Source of the DNA: Leisingera sp. ANG-Vp
Lineage (GTDB): Bacteria > Pseudomonadota > Alphaproteobacteria > Rhodobacterales > Rhodobacteraceae
NCBI RefSeq assembly: GCF_000813725.1
Contig: NZ_JWLD01000022.1
Location: forward strand, 1-64,000
DNA: 64,000 nt
Reading direction: 5' to 3'
In this document: piece after piece, positions 1 through 8,846 of the stretch
Layout of the letters: each line of letters starts with the position of its first letter
Position numbering within the stretch: position 1 is the stretch's first letter
Translations under genes and position numbers: made by a program
The notes under the pieces: generated by a model
Told to the model about the DNA's origin: nothing
The model's database searches: none
What the model saw: the letters and a program-made list of their open reading frames with translations, nothing else

Positions 1-20
1 AAATCCTGCTCCCGCAACCA
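1..20 (+). tRNA. 3' end of a tRNA, probably tRNA-Met(CAU)/initiator type (partial)
   Basis: The first 20 bases read as the 3' half of a T-arm, an acceptor strand and an encoded CCA (AAATCCTGCTCCCGCAACCA). The acceptor 3' strand fits initiator-type tRNA-Met of alphaproteobacteria, and a terminator-like hairpin follows at once. The rest of the gene lies before the window, so the identity cannot be confirmed here. The recombinase remnant on the other strand reads through these bases (residues WLREQD), an arrangement typical of integrated elements whose recombinase end abuts a tRNA. Confidence 0.6.
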
Positions 21-32
21 GCGTTTCCGGCT

Positions 33-60
33 AAGCCTCCGCAAAATGCGGGGCTTTCTC
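33..60 (+). terminator. Rho-independent terminator after the partial tRNA
   Basis: AAGCC-T-CCGCA pairs with TGCGG-GGCTT around an AAA loop, giving 10 base pairs with one bulged T. A pyrimidine-rich tail (TTTCTCGTTT) follows. It lies 13 nt after the tRNA CCA end. Confidence 0.5.
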
Positions 61-988
61 GTTTCAGGGTTCCCCAAAGCCATCAGACCGGCCAATTCTC
101 CAACAAGTTCAAGCTGATGGCCGCCCGGCGCAGCACCGTCCGGAACCATCCGCACTTCTGAAATCAAAGCCCGCAGCGACGCCGTCGCCGCCCGACGCAC
201 TTCCGGTGCATTCAAAGCGCCAGCAAGATCCTCGATCAGCTCCCGGTACCGAGCCGACAGGCTCGGATGAAGCCTCAGGGCAGGGGGGGGGCGGGTTGTC
301 CGTGATGAGCGCCTCAAGGCGGGCCTTCTCACCTTCCAGCTCAGACATTTTGTCCTTCATCGAGGCGGAGTACATGCCGTCCTCGATGGCTGTCAGGATG
401 TTGGCGATCCGGCTCTCCACCTTCTTGAGGGAGCGTTCGGCCTTCTGTCGGTCCTGGCAGGCCCCCACGGCGGCGTCGTTGAAGGCCTTGCGGTACTCCT
501 CCGCGAACTGCGCCAGCAGGTCCGGTGCCAGAAGCCGCTGCTTCAGCCCGGAAAGCACCCGCTCTTCCACTTCTGCCCGGCCAATGGTGGCGCAGTTGGT
601 GCAGACCGCAGCGCCCTTGTTGCGGGCACCAGCGTAGCCATAGCGCGTCTTGTTGATCAGCGTGTAGCTGGCGCCGCAGCAGGCGCAGCGCAGGAGGCCT
701 GACAGCAGGTAGGTGGGGCGGCGCGCACGTTCCAGCTTCGGCCGTTCCGTCAGAACACCCGCCGGGTTCATCGCCAGCCGCCCTTATCGAGCGAACCTTG
801 CGATGGCCACTTTGCAACGGTTGGTGACGAGCTGCGCGCGCAAAATCCTGGCAAGCGATCAGGGTTCGCATAGGGCTCTTCCGCCTGCCCAAGCTCGCAG
901 CGAACGTCAGGATCGTGCGCCTAGTGACTTGGATTGACCAGGTGATTTAAAGTGTTCCTCATACAACAATAGGAATAGCCCTCTGCTG

Positions 989-1429
989 ATGATGAAGCTT
1001 TCTAGCAGCACGCTCCGACGACTGCTCTTCGTCTCCCTCAATCTTGCGTTTCTTGCTGGATCCGTCGCGATTGGCGAAGAAAGCTCAGAACTGATTTTGG
1101 AACTCGACTGCGCACTCAACAACACTGAAGGAGAAGAAATTTCAATCGCTGTTCGAGCGACTATCGAGAGTGAAATACAACTTAAAATCAACGAACTGAT
1201 CGTAGATGCCGTTTTCGTTCCAAACCTGATTAGCCACCCGCCAACTATTACCTTTTCAGCTTCATTCGGCGAGGGTGTTTATACGCTAGTCGTGCACAGG
1301 GACTACTTTTTGCCTCATCCAGAGGGATACGATCCATCGAAGCCGCCAGCTAGTTTGACGGTTCAATCTTCAGATACAGATGTGACGCCTGTCGTAGACG
1401 TGTTCTTGGGCAATTGCTCTGGGATGTAG
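989..1429 (+). CDS. Hypothetical secreted protein
   Basis: The 146-residue product is not recognised. It starts with a basic N-terminus and a hydrophobic stretch (RRLLFVSLNLAFLAGSVA) that reads as a signal peptide, followed by an acidic mature part of about 115 residues rich in beta-prone segments, with one Cys early (LDCALNN) and one near the end (GNCSGM) that could form a disulphide. Two consecutive ATGs (989, 992) compete for the start and only a weak AGGAA lies upstream. It stands alone, with AT-richer codons than the catabolic genes to the right, consistent with acquired DNA. Function unknown. Confidence 0.5.
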   Translation: MMKLSSSTLRRLLFVSLNLAFLAGSVAIGEESSELILELDCALNNTEGEEISIAVRATIESEIQLKINELIVDAVFVPNLISHPPTITFSASFGEGVYTLVVHRDYFLPHPEGYDPSKPPASLTVQSSDTDVTPVVDVFLGNCSGM

Positions 1430-1968
1430 CCGGTTCTGAGCGGCAAACTTGTCCCGCATAGCGGCGAGTCCGGGGCCCGGTGTTGAGCGTCCGCTTCGCG
1501 CCGTTCACGGCTTGCTGCAGGGGCGAGGGCTTGCCTGGTGATCAGTGACCGGAATGGGCTCAGAGCACCCGTCTGCGCTCCCCGCAGCGGGCAACCGGAT
1601 CGAGCCCAAAGCGACGGATGCTGCAAGGCGCGCGATCGCCCGCTTTTCGGATAGTCACCGACACGAGGCAAGTCTAAGAAAGTTTTGCCAAAGGTTTGTG
1701 GCACCAAAATTTCAACGATCTAGGTGGCGATGCCATCCGTGCCAAAAGCGACCATCCGAGTTTGCGGCCTCCAATGAGAACAACTTTGACCGACCTTCAA
1801 GCAACACATATGTCGACGTAGCTCCCGCTAAGGTACCTTTTGAAACAGGGTCACGCTACATGCGCCGCGAATCCATTGTTTAGCTGAATAGCTTCTTTAC
1901 CACTGAAACTGCCTCGGAGAGCTCCTTTAAAGCAGGTGCAGCAGAAATTGTTGCGTCCCATAACGCTT
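1430..1968. other. Intergenic stretch with decayed repeats
   Basis: I see no convincing gene. It holds an 18-bp string (1502-1519, CGTTCACGGCTTGCTGCA) that recurs exactly at 5042-5059, with looser similarity downstream in both places. The open frames across it have no recognisable composition or family pattern. Confidence 0.5.
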
Positions 1969-2508
1969 TCAGAATAGTTTTGTTGGGTCCTTTCTTCTCA
2001 TGTTCCTCCAAAATTCTTCAAAATTTTCAGCAGCTTCTTCATTTTTGGAATTCTCAATAAATTCAATAATTTCCGCTATTGCTTGAGCTAGAATTGGGTC
2101 GCTAGACTGCACTCCCCGAGTGATTTCAATCGTACCAGATCCGACAACAATCGCGGCATCAGGTGAGTTGATTATGATATCGCCCATTTGTATTGAGTTT
2201 TCACGAATTTTGGACATAGACTCTTTGATCTTCTCCAGAGTTTGATTGGTCGCTTTCTCGCGCTCCGCCAAAGAGTTAGTGCTTTTTGCAGTCGTTTTTG
2301 ACAAGCGGCGCACCTCTTCGGTCTTATCTACTCCTACTCGCCTTTGATGATTAGACACTTGTTCCGCCCGAGACAGAAATTTAAACCAAAAGCCGAGAGC
2401 GGGCACAAAAGCAATTCCTGCAATGACTATAGGTGTGGCGGTTGCTGCAGTTGGAGCGATGATAAAAAAACTACAATAGAAACCATAGTGAGCGCAAATG
2501 ACCACCAA
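1969..2508 (-). CDS. Hypothetical membrane-anchored coiled-coil protein
   Basis: The 179-residue product is not recognised. The first 45 residues contain two hydrophobic stretches (CSFFIIAPTAATATPIVIAG and IAFVPALGFWFKFL) that could form a hairpin or one long anchor. They are followed by a basic, coiled-coil-like region (TEEVRRLSKTTAKSTNSLAE to MSKIRENSIQMGD) and an acidic C-terminus (ENSKNEEAAENFEEFWRNM). Base composition is clearly AT-richer than the catabolic operons. No neighbour suggests a role. The start is uncertain because no strong ribosome-binding site is visible. Confidence 0.5.
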   Translation of the reverse strand: MVVICAHYGFYCSFFIIAPTAATATPIVIAGIAFVPALGFWFKFLSRAEQVSNHQRRVGVDKTEEVRRLSKTTAKSTNSLAEREKATNQTLEKIKESMSKIRENSIQMGDIIINSPDAAIVVGSGTIEITRGVQSSDPILAQAIAEIIEFIENSKNEEAAENFEEFWRNMRRKDPTKLF

Positions 2509-3086
2509 TATGGAGACCGCAGGTAGCCTGAAGGCCTGCCTTGCTCGTCGGACATCTCAAAATATGAATGAGCCTTGAAAATGTTCATTTCGTACACCTA
2601 CCCAAAACGATATGCGCTATTCGATCCTATATTCGCCTGACTATCTTCAGGGTCAAGGAGTGTTGCTAAGCGACGGCTTTGCCTTGCGTCTATCCGAAAG
2701 CGGACGTTGGTGCAGACGCAGCGAAGGTTAACTTCGTCCCGGTAGCGGCCTTACCGGAACCAGGCGTTGGGTGTCCGCTATGCGCCGGGTTTGCGCCGTG
2801 CTGAAGATGCGAGGGGGTGACTGGCGGCCAACGGCGGCAATGGGCTCGATGCGGCCGTCCGCTGCCGCAAGCCCGAACGTCCGCTGGTCGCGACTTGCTA
2901 CACATGCGCTGGCGGACACCGTGGCAAATGTCTGCAGAGGGCTCCTCTGCCCCTTGTTCTGACCGTGTCCGCTAATCCTATGCTTCGTGACGATCACCTC
3001 GCTGGGTCTACTAGGTGTTGTAGATGCTAAATCTCGCGTCCTATAAATCCAGCGAGTCGTAGCATCTTTTTTCATTGAGGAACACA
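2509..3086. other. Intergenic stretch with short AGCGGAC/GTCCGCT elements
   Basis: No gene is apparent. Several TCCGCT or AGCGGAC strings in both orientations lie between about 2698 and 2975, resembling the short intergenic elements also seen near 3577, 5177 and 6323. TTGAGG at 3075-3080 is the ribosome-binding site of the next gene. Confidence 0.4.
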
Positions 3087-3458
3087 ATGCGATTTATCCT
3101 TTCAATTCTTTTGGTCTGCGGGTTGAGCAGTGCCCAAGCAGAAACCCTAAGCGGCGTCGAACTAAAGGCGAAACTTAGCGATACAACTGTGATGCTCTCG
3201 AAGAACGGACGCAAAGTCAGGCGACGTCTGGAGATGACTTTACTTAAAAATGGGGCAGGCCAGTCGCTTCATGTGCCGTCAGGACAGTCAATTCCAGTGG
3301 AATGGGAAGTCAGAGGGCAGGAACTGTGCATTCTCAAAGGGCGAAACGGTCAAGACGCCTGTTATGCAACTGAAATTGAAGGTAATAGCATCCGGCTTCA
3401 AGCGAGAACGAGCAGCGGTAAAATTCGCCAACTTAAGGGGACGATCTCCCCACTTTAA
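3087..3458 (+). CDS. Small hypothetical periplasmic protein
   Basis: The 123-residue product is not recognised. ATG at 3087 is preferred over the in-frame TTG at 3075 because TTGAGG sits 6 nt before it and a good signal peptide begins there (MRFILSILLVCGLSSAQA, likely cleaved before ET). The mature part of about 105 residues contains ELKAKLSDTTVMLSKNGRKV, two Cys (ELCILKG and QDACYATE) that may form a disulphide, and a basic end. It is probably exported to the periplasm. No neighbour gives a functional clue. Confidence 0.55.
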   Translation: MRFILSILLVCGLSSAQAETLSGVELKAKLSDTTVMLSKNGRKVRRRLEMTLLKNGAGQSLHVPSGQSIPVEWEVRGQELCILKGRNGQDACYATEIEGNSIRLQARTSSGKIRQLKGTISPL

Positions 3459-3734
3459 GATGCAAGTTTAGCCGGGCTGTCACACAACGCCCGGCAATTC
3501 CACTTGTTCTCTGCTTGGGACAGGGATCCATCTAGGCGATAGCAACGCGCGGTGTCTGCGAGGAAAGACCAAGTAATGGATGTCCGCTGTGGGCTCGGAG
3601 CGGCGGTTGCGCTGACGTGCTAAGCGGGTAAGCTGCGGCCAACAAAGGAGTTTCAGAGGCTGAGTAGGCATACTGTTTTAGCTACTTGATGATGGGTTGC
3701 CTTGAAGCTGGCTTTGCGATCGATAGGAACTGAA

Positions 3735-4703
3735 ATGCGTATGACATTTTTGCGGAAAATCTGTTGTTTGGCGACTGCTGCACTATTGGCACCCGAGGCA
3801 GCCCGCGCCTCTGATTGTATCGCAAGTTACCGGACAGAGTTGCGGGTGGGCACCCAGGAGCAGTTGGACCATCTATTGGGGCTGCTAGATGACTTGCCCA
3901 GCGATCTATCCGCCCACTTGGCTGTACAAATCGATGATAGCTTCCTCAGGGCTTTTTCGGCGCAACCCTTTGCAGCAGCCAGATTCAGTGACCTTATCTA
4001 TACCCTGGAGTTTCTAAATAAAGCCATGGGAGCAGAGTTTACACCGCAAATGCATGCGGCTGTCGTAACGCAATTTACCAGCCCGGTGACGATGCACCAA
4101 ATGATGGCTCCACTGGAGAAGGCCCTTTTGAACGCGCCGGAACGTTTCTCGGATCTTATAGATCGCCATGTGGGAGCACATAGATTTTGGGAGCGATACG
4201 GCTTATGTGCATCAAACTCACCGTATTGGTTTTATCGCAAGGTAATGGAAACAGCCCTCCTTGATGTAGATGCAGCCACAATCCACGATGCGAGGAGGTT
4301 TATTAGATCTAGAAATGCATCGATACCGATGCGAAAACTCGCCGATGAAAACCTAATTGTTCGGAGGACGTACCAGCCGCACGATACCGCGCCTCGCGTT
4401 GAATACCATCTGCCGCCTTGCAGTGATCAATTGGGCCCGAGGCGAGTGGCTTATCGTTATGATGCAGCTGCAAGAACGTGGGCCGAGACTGCTCCTGTGT
4501 ATGATTATCATGAGACGCCTAATCTAGGATTTTCGGATTGGAGTGAAATTGATTCAAGTCACAAAAGCCGGTTCAATCACTCAACGAATCCTGAGCAGTA
4601 TGCTTTGCGCCAAGCTCAGTTGGCTGTTTTGTTTCAAGACGCCCAAAGAGAACTTGGTTTGCCGGTTAAGCTGCCTAAAGTTGATCTTTTACGTTGTAAT
4701 TAA
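3735..4703 (+). CDS. Hypothetical secreted protein
   Basis: The 322-residue product is not recognised. ATG at 3735 follows TAGGA by 6 nt and opens a signal peptide (FLRKICCLATAALLAPEAARA, then SDC). The upstream TTG at 3702 is less likely. The mature protein is mainly helical in appearance and contains Cys at about 36, 174, 242 and at the penultimate position, suggesting an extracytoplasmic, disulphide-stabilised protein. A middle region (LGPRRVAYRYDAAARTWAET) and an SDWSEIDSSHKSRFNHS segment are distinctive but match no family I know. Codon use is AT-richer than the catabolic genes. It stands alone. Confidence 0.55.
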   Translation: MRMTFLRKICCLATAALLAPEAARASDCIASYRTELRVGTQEQLDHLLGLLDDLPSDLSAHLAVQIDDSFLRAFSAQPFAAARFSDLIYTLEFLNKAMGAEFTPQMHAAVVTQFTSPVTMHQMMAPLEKALLNAPERFSDLIDRHVGAHRFWERYGLCASNSPYWFYRKVMETALLDVDAATIHDARRFIRSRNASIPMRKLADENLIVRRTYQPHDTAPRVEYHLPPCSDQLGPRRVAYRYDAAARTWAETAPVYDYHETPNLGFSDWSEIDSSHKSRFNHSTNPEQYALRQAQLAVLFQDAQRELGLPVKLPKVDLLRCN

Positions 4704-5182
4704 AGAACTTTGGACGGGGTGCTTTTCTAATACCTCTCCAGGCTCAGGACACATAACCAATAATTGACGATTGCTGCTAGAGCTATGGCGGACCGGAAGA
4801 CCTTTGGGCATTTGTCGCACCCGCAGCTGTCGATGGGCTTTTCCATTCGAACTAATTGACGGATGTGCCTATTTCTCCAGAACAGTTGCTCTGCCGCTTG
4901 AATCCGCAGACCAACAACTGAAGTCACCTTTGGCCTCAATACATATTGGTCGCTTTCAGCTGCGTTGATGAGGCAATTGGATTGGCAGTTTTGCCCCGAC
5001 TGTAGTTTTTCGTTGGTAGTATTTGACTGACGGCTTTACGTCGTTCACGGCTTGCTGCACACGCGAGGAGCCGCAAACCGACCAATGACTGGTGAGGGCT
5101 CGCTCCTGCCGTACGCCGCACCTGGCGCAGTCGGCCGGAAGGAGCCCTTAGTGACAGATGCCGCAGAAAGAACCGACGTCCG
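4704..5182. other. Intergenic stretch with repeat copy
   Basis: I see no gene. The second copy of the 18-bp string CGTTCACGGCTTGCTGCA lies at 5042-5059, and GACGTCCGCT at 5176-5185 belongs to the short TCCGCT element family. Confidence 0.45.
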
Positions 5183-6238
5183 CTAACGCTTGACCGCCAG
5201 CATTGCCCAGTAGTCAGGGATTAACGCAATTGTTGCGGTTAAGGCCGGATCCTCCGATGTGATTTGCTCGCGACGTGCGCCAAGGGTTGCGCTCACTCCA
5301 GCTGCCAGATCGAAGGAGAGCCTGCAGCTTGCGCCTTGCCTATCTGTCTCCGCAGGGTCAGGACTGTAGAAGCACGTGACCCGTCCGGGACCGAGTACAG
5401 TGCCGGTATAGCGTGCCGCCAGTTCTGGTTCGTCGCGATCAGATGGGCCAGGTGTTGCATCCTTTCGCAACTCAAACTGCATCGCTGGTGCGTCCTGGCA
5501 CCAGATGCTACCTGCCTGGTCAGGGCGGATCTCGAGGCACCAGCGGTCGATCTTCTCTTGTGTGAGGCAGTAATCATTGCTTGGGCGGCAGTCGTGCTCA
5601 GTTGCAGAAACACTGATGGTCCGAAAGATGATCGGATCGCTACGTTCGTTAAGGAGCACTTCATCAGGTTTGGTGAAAATGGAAACGGGATTGGTCAGGC
5701 TCGTCGAACAACCAAAGAGTCCAGATTGGACACCTGGCGCACAGTCATCGAACAAGTGCAAGCGAGGGCTGGCCGGAAAAGCCAGCTGATGTCCAGCCAG
5801 CATGCCTTTGAAATCTGAGCGGATAATTGCTTCGGCGCGCGTTTCGCGGTTCTCGGCGAGCTGGTGTTTTGTTATCTCACTTTTCGCAACGGGCAGCAGG
5901 GTCAACGAGGCCAGCAGCCCTAGGATCGCCGCTCCCGTGGCCCAGCTTACCCGCCTCGCACGCCCTTGCCCGGCCCAAAGCACAACAGAAGCGGCAGCCA
6001 TGCCCAGAGCTGCACTGCTGGCCGCAAATGGAACCAGCATGATGGGTCCAAGTGCGAAGAAAGCGAAGTTCAGAACCGAGCCGATGCCTTGAAGCGGCGC
6101 ATTACCTGGCCCAAGCAGCAGCGCCAGAGGCACGCCACCCAGTGCCATCCCCCAGATCAGTGCTCTTCGTGGCTTGCCGACAAAGCGTAGGGCAAGAGTG
6201 AAGCCGATGAGAAATCCTAAAAAAATGAATACAAGCAT
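5183..6238 (-). CDS. Hypothetical membrane protein with large extracytoplasmic domain
   Basis: The 351-residue product is not recognised. The first 120 residues hold about four membrane segments (MLVFIFLGFLIGFTLALRF; ALIWGMALGGVPLALLL; LNFAFFALGPIMLVPFAA; WATGAAILGLLASLTLLPV). A soluble domain of about 230 residues follows with at least seven Cys (DDCAPGV, GCSTS, EHDCRP, DYCLT, RWCLEI, WCQDA, TCFYSP), probably oxidised outside the cytoplasm. ATG at 6238 begins the first membrane segment directly. It is isolated between repeat-bearing gaps. The composition is close to the host genome, so it may be older than its AT-rich neighbours. Confidence 0.6.
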   Translation of the reverse strand: MLVFIFLGFLIGFTLALRFVGKPRRALIWGMALGGVPLALLLGPGNAPLQGIGSVLNFAFFALGPIMLVPFAASSAALGMAAASVVLWAGQGRARRVSWATGAAILGLLASLTLLPVAKSEITKHQLAENRETRAEAIIRSDFKGMLAGHQLAFPASPRLHLFDDCAPGVQSGLFGCSTSLTNPVSIFTKPDEVLLNERSDPIIFRTISVSATEHDCRPSNDYCLTQEKIDRWCLEIRPDQAGSIWCQDAPAMQFELRKDATPGPSDRDEPELAARYTGTVLGPGRVTCFYSPDPAETDRQGASCRLSFDLAAGVSATLGARREQITSEDPALTATIALIPDYWAMLAVKR

Positions 6239-6832
6239 GGTGTCCCTGTGGCTATCGCGCTGAACCCATACTGAGGGTCAACTGACACATAACTGAGTTT
6301 TAACAAGACTGGTGGAGAACACAAAAGCGGACATTGGGGCAATCGCAGTGAAAGAGCGCTTTGTCCCGACTACCGTCATTCATTTCATTGCGATGCTGAT
6401 CGACTAATAAAAGCACCGCTATGATGGGTTGCTTCGTGGTATCGTGAAAGTTCGCTGGAGGTAGGTATCCCGAACTCAGTGAAGACGGCTACACGAATGC
6501 GGAGAGGGCGGGTAGAAAGCGGCGGTTGCCTGCTCCCGCAACCAAAATTACCACAATGGAAACAGAATCTTACGCCCCGCAGCCGTGGGGCATTCTGCGT
6601 TCGCCCCCTCACCGCTGGAAGCACTGTGGAAGCAAATGGGGCGGAATGGCGCTGTGGCGGGCTGGCAACAGTTGAAGTTTTCGGGTGGCGGTTTGCGGAC
6701 CTTCTCCGCAAGTGCGAGATCTCGTGGCGTCATTCAAGGAAGCTGACGTCCGGGCGTTCAAATAAATTCGTACTATTGCGCACCGCTGCCGAGTACAGGT
6801 CCGCGGGAAGATAGACGAGGACATGAAGCCCG
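6239..6832. other. Repeat-bearing intergenic stretch
   Basis: No gene is supported. It contains AAAGCGGACATTGG (6322-6335, short AGCGGAC family), the 46-bp repeat at 6499-6544, and a terminator-like hairpin at 6574-6591 (GCCCCGC-AGCC-GTGGGGC). The 6833 gene ends to the right, so the hairpin lies downstream of that operon and may end its transcript. Confidence 0.45.
6499..6544 (+). repeat. 46-bp repeat containing the tRNA-like 16-mer (copy A)
   Basis: About 39 of 46 positions match 31859-31904. Its last 16 bases, CCTGCTCCCGCAACCA (6529-6544), are identical to bases 5-20 at the tRNA end that opens the window. GGTTGC (6524-6529) and GCAACC (6538-6543) can pair as a 6-bp hairpin. It could be a secondary attachment-site scar or a dispersed repeat that resembles the tRNA end by chance. 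Confidence 0.5.
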
Positions 6833-7663
6833 TCATTCTGGCTCCCCGGCAAATTCGGCGAGCAGGCGGTTGAATTCCGCGGCCTGCTCGATGTTGACCA
6901 GATGGCCGGTCCCGGGAAACTGGTGCCACACGGCGTTGGGCAAAATGTCTTGCAGGAAGGCATTTGTCTCGCCCACCAGGTAGTAATCCTCGTCTCCGGT
7001 CACCAGAAGCACTGGCTTTTCGAAGGCTTTCAGCCGCGCCTGATCCTCAAACAGAGACCGCCGGTTCCAATGCACGGTCGACAGCACATGAACCGCGCCT
7101 TCGGATGATTGGCCGCGCAGGTTCTTTGCATAGACGGCCCAATTCCCGGGGTCGTTCTTCTGAAAGCTCAGATAGGCAGGATCATCCTCGAGCACGGCAA
7201 CCGCGCCGTCACCGCCGCGCTCTTCGCGCAGCTTGGCTTCGTGGCTGACCCACTCCTGCCGGTAGCGGATCCGCTCCTGGCCGTCGCGGGGGCCGGAGCT
7301 GTTGCCGACAAGGGTCACGCTGGCAACACGGCCCGGATGGTTAAGTGCGAAATCGAGGCTGGTGAAGCTGCCCATGGAGGTCCCGGCCACGTGGGCCTGG
7401 TCCAGCCCGAGATGGTCCATCAGGGCCAGAAGATCTCCTGTCGAGCAGGATTGCCCGTATTGGCTGCGGTCCTGCGGAACCGCGGAAGGCAGAAAACCGC
7501 GGGCGCTGTAGGTGATGCAGCGGAAGGATTGGCTCAATTCCGCCACCTGCAGGTGCCAGCTGCGGTAGTCGCCGCCGAATTCATGAACTAAGACAATAGG
7601 GGCGCCGCTTCCGGTCTCTTCAAAGTAGATCGAAATGCCGTCTGAGGTTTGAAATTCGGGCAT
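6833..7663 (-). CDS. Alpha/beta hydrolase
   Basis: This is a 276-residue single-domain alpha/beta-hydrolase with the nucleophile elbow GTSMGS (Ser96), an acid candidate in VTGDEDYY (Asp224 or Asp226) and the catalytic His in PGTGHL (His254). HEFGG near residue 28 replaces the usual HGFGG oxyanion turn. It is the last gene of the minus-strand operon that begins with the Rieske oxygenase, 22 bp after the CoA-transferase gene. The family includes ester, enol-lactone and C-C bond hydrolases, and the context suggests cleavage of an ester, lactone or thioester intermediate. The exact reaction cannot be told. Confidence 0.8.
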   Translation of the reverse strand: MPEFQTSDGISIYFEETGSGAPIVLVHEFGGDYRSWHLQVAELSQSFRCITYSARGFLPSAVPQDRSQYGQSCSTGDLLALMDHLGLDQAHVAGTSMGSFTSLDFALNHPGRVASVTLVGNSSGPRDGQERIRYRQEWVSHEAKLREERGGDGAVAVLEDDPAYLSFQKNDPGNWAVYAKNLRGQSSEGAVHVLSTVHWNRRSLFEDQARLKAFEKPVLLVTGDEDYYLVGETNAFLQDILPNAVWHQFPGTGHLVNIEQAAEFNRLLAEFAGEPE

Positions 7664-7685
7664 ATGCTGTGTCCTGAATTGGCCG

Positions 7686-8846
7686 TTAGGAAGTTTCTGC
7701 GGTCAGCGCATCGATGGCCGCCTGGGCATAGCCCAGATCGGCCAGAACCTCGCGGGTGTGCTGTCCCAGCTGCGGTGCCGGGCTTTCCTGCAGATCCTTT
7801 TCTGCAATCGGGTTGCGCGCAAACTGCATGTCGCGCCCGTTCGCGTTCACGGTAGAAAATGCTGCATATTCACTGGCAATCGGGCTGTCGGCAATGGTCT
7901 GGATGTTTTCCACCACCGAACAGGGGATCGCGCTGCCGATCAGGGTCTTTGTCCAATAGGCTGAAGGGTGCTGTTTCAGATGCGCACCCAGCACCTGGTC
8001 CAGGGCGTCGCGGTTTTCCAGCCGCGCCTCATCACCCTGAAACCGCGGGTCGTTCAGCAATTCGGTATAGCCAATGGCTTCGCAGAACCGCGGCCAGTCC
8101 TTGTCGCTGCCAAGGCCAATGACAATGTCCCGGTCGGCGGTCGGATAGGGTTCGAACGGCGTCATCGACGGGTGACGCGAACCGATCGGCCCCGGAACGA
8201 TGCCCGCATTCAGGTAGCGGGCAAAGGCGTTTTCCAGGCACACCCACTGGCAAGCCAGCATGGAGACATCCAGGTGGCTGGTTTCCTCCGCCCCTTTGGC
8301 ATCGCGCTCATAGAGGCGCTGCATAATGCCAATGGTGGTAAACAGCGCGGCGGCGATGTCGCCAACCGAGAAGCCGACACGGGTCGGATCGCCGTCCAGC
8401 TCGCCGTTGATGCTCATCATGCCGCTCATCGCCTGCACCACGATGTCATAGGCAGGGCGGTGCGACAGGCTGCCGGTCTGGCCGAAGCCGCTGATCGAGG
8501 CGGAAATCAGCCGGGGATTGATCCGCTTGAGGTCGGCGTCGCTGCAGCCCAGCCGGTCGCGCACTCCCGGGCGCATATTCTCGACAAACACATCGGCGGT
8601 GGCCAGCAGCTTGTGCAGGGCTTCCTTGCCCTCCTCGGTTTTCAGATCCAGTTTCACCGAGCGTTTGTTGCGGTTCAGCGAGGCAAAATAGAGGCTGATG
8701 CCGTCCTCGAACGGCGGCGTGGTGCGGGCCAGATCGCCGTTCGGATTTTCCACCTTGATCACATCGGCGCCGAGGCTGGAGAGCAGCCAGGTGCAGAAAG
8801 GACCGGACAGGACCGAAGTCATATCAACAACGCGGATGCCCTTCAT
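7686..8846 (-). CDS. CaiB/BaiF family (class III) CoA-transferase
   Basis: The 386-residue product spans the usual family length. N-terminal GIRVVDMTSVLSGPFCTWLL and LGADVIKVENP are the CoA-binding-fold signature. RPAYDIVVQAMSG is conserved, and Asp163 in GFSVGDIAAALF aligns with the catalytic Asp of formyl-CoA transferase. Such enzymes move CoA from one acyl-CoA to a carboxylic acid, here presumably to the acid formed by the upstream oxygenase and aldolase-like steps. Its ATG overlaps the stop of the hydratase-like gene by 4 bp (ATGA), which implies translational coupling. The substrate is unknown. Confidence 0.85.
   Translation of the reverse strand: MKGIRVVDMTSVLSGPFCTWLLSSLGADVIKVENPNGDLARTTPPFEDGISLYFASLNRNKRSVKLDLKTEEGKEALHKLLATADVFVENMRPGVRDRLGCSDADLKRINPRLISASISGFGQTGSLSHRPAYDIVVQAMSGMMSINGELDGDPTRVGFSVGDIAAALFTTIGIMQRLYERDAKGAEETSHLDVSMLACQWVCLENAFARYLNAGIVPGPIGSRHPSMTPFEPYPTADRDIVIGLGSDKDWPRFCEAIGYTELLNDPRFQGDEARLENRDALDQVLGAHLKQHPSAYWTKTLIGSAIPCSVVENIQTIADSPIASEYAAFSTVNANGRDMQFARNPIAEKDLQESPAPQLGQHTREVLADLGYAQAAIDALTAETS

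Larger units (their letters stand above)
1..783 (-). pseudogene. Large serine recombinase, C-terminal remnant (5'-truncated and frameshifted)
   Basis: The frame read leftwards from about 783 gives a recombinase zinc beta-ribbon (LLRCACCG then VCTNC) followed by a charged coiled-coil (AEEYRKAFN ... KVESRIANIL ... LEGEKARLEALI), the C-terminal half of a large serine recombinase. At a run of nine G (283-291) the frame breaks. Past the run, another frame continues in family style (ALRLHPSLSARYRELIEDLA, then LISEVRMVPDG) to the window edge. An in-frame TAA at 784-786 and no resolvase catalytic domain upstream show that the 5' part is gone. It probably once mobilised an element next to the tRNA; it cannot be active as it stands. 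A sequencing error in the G run could explain the frameshift but not the missing N-terminus. Confidence 0.75.

Noticed and set aside
1545-1883. 112-codon plus-strand frame
   Set aside because: It crosses the decayed repeat region, has no ribosome-binding site and shows no recognisable protein pattern.
6499-6544. tRNA-Ser-like 5' half (GGAGAGG start, hairpin resembling an anticodon arm)
   Set aside because: The D-arm is too short, no 3' half with a matching acceptor follows, and copy B changes several positions without compensation.
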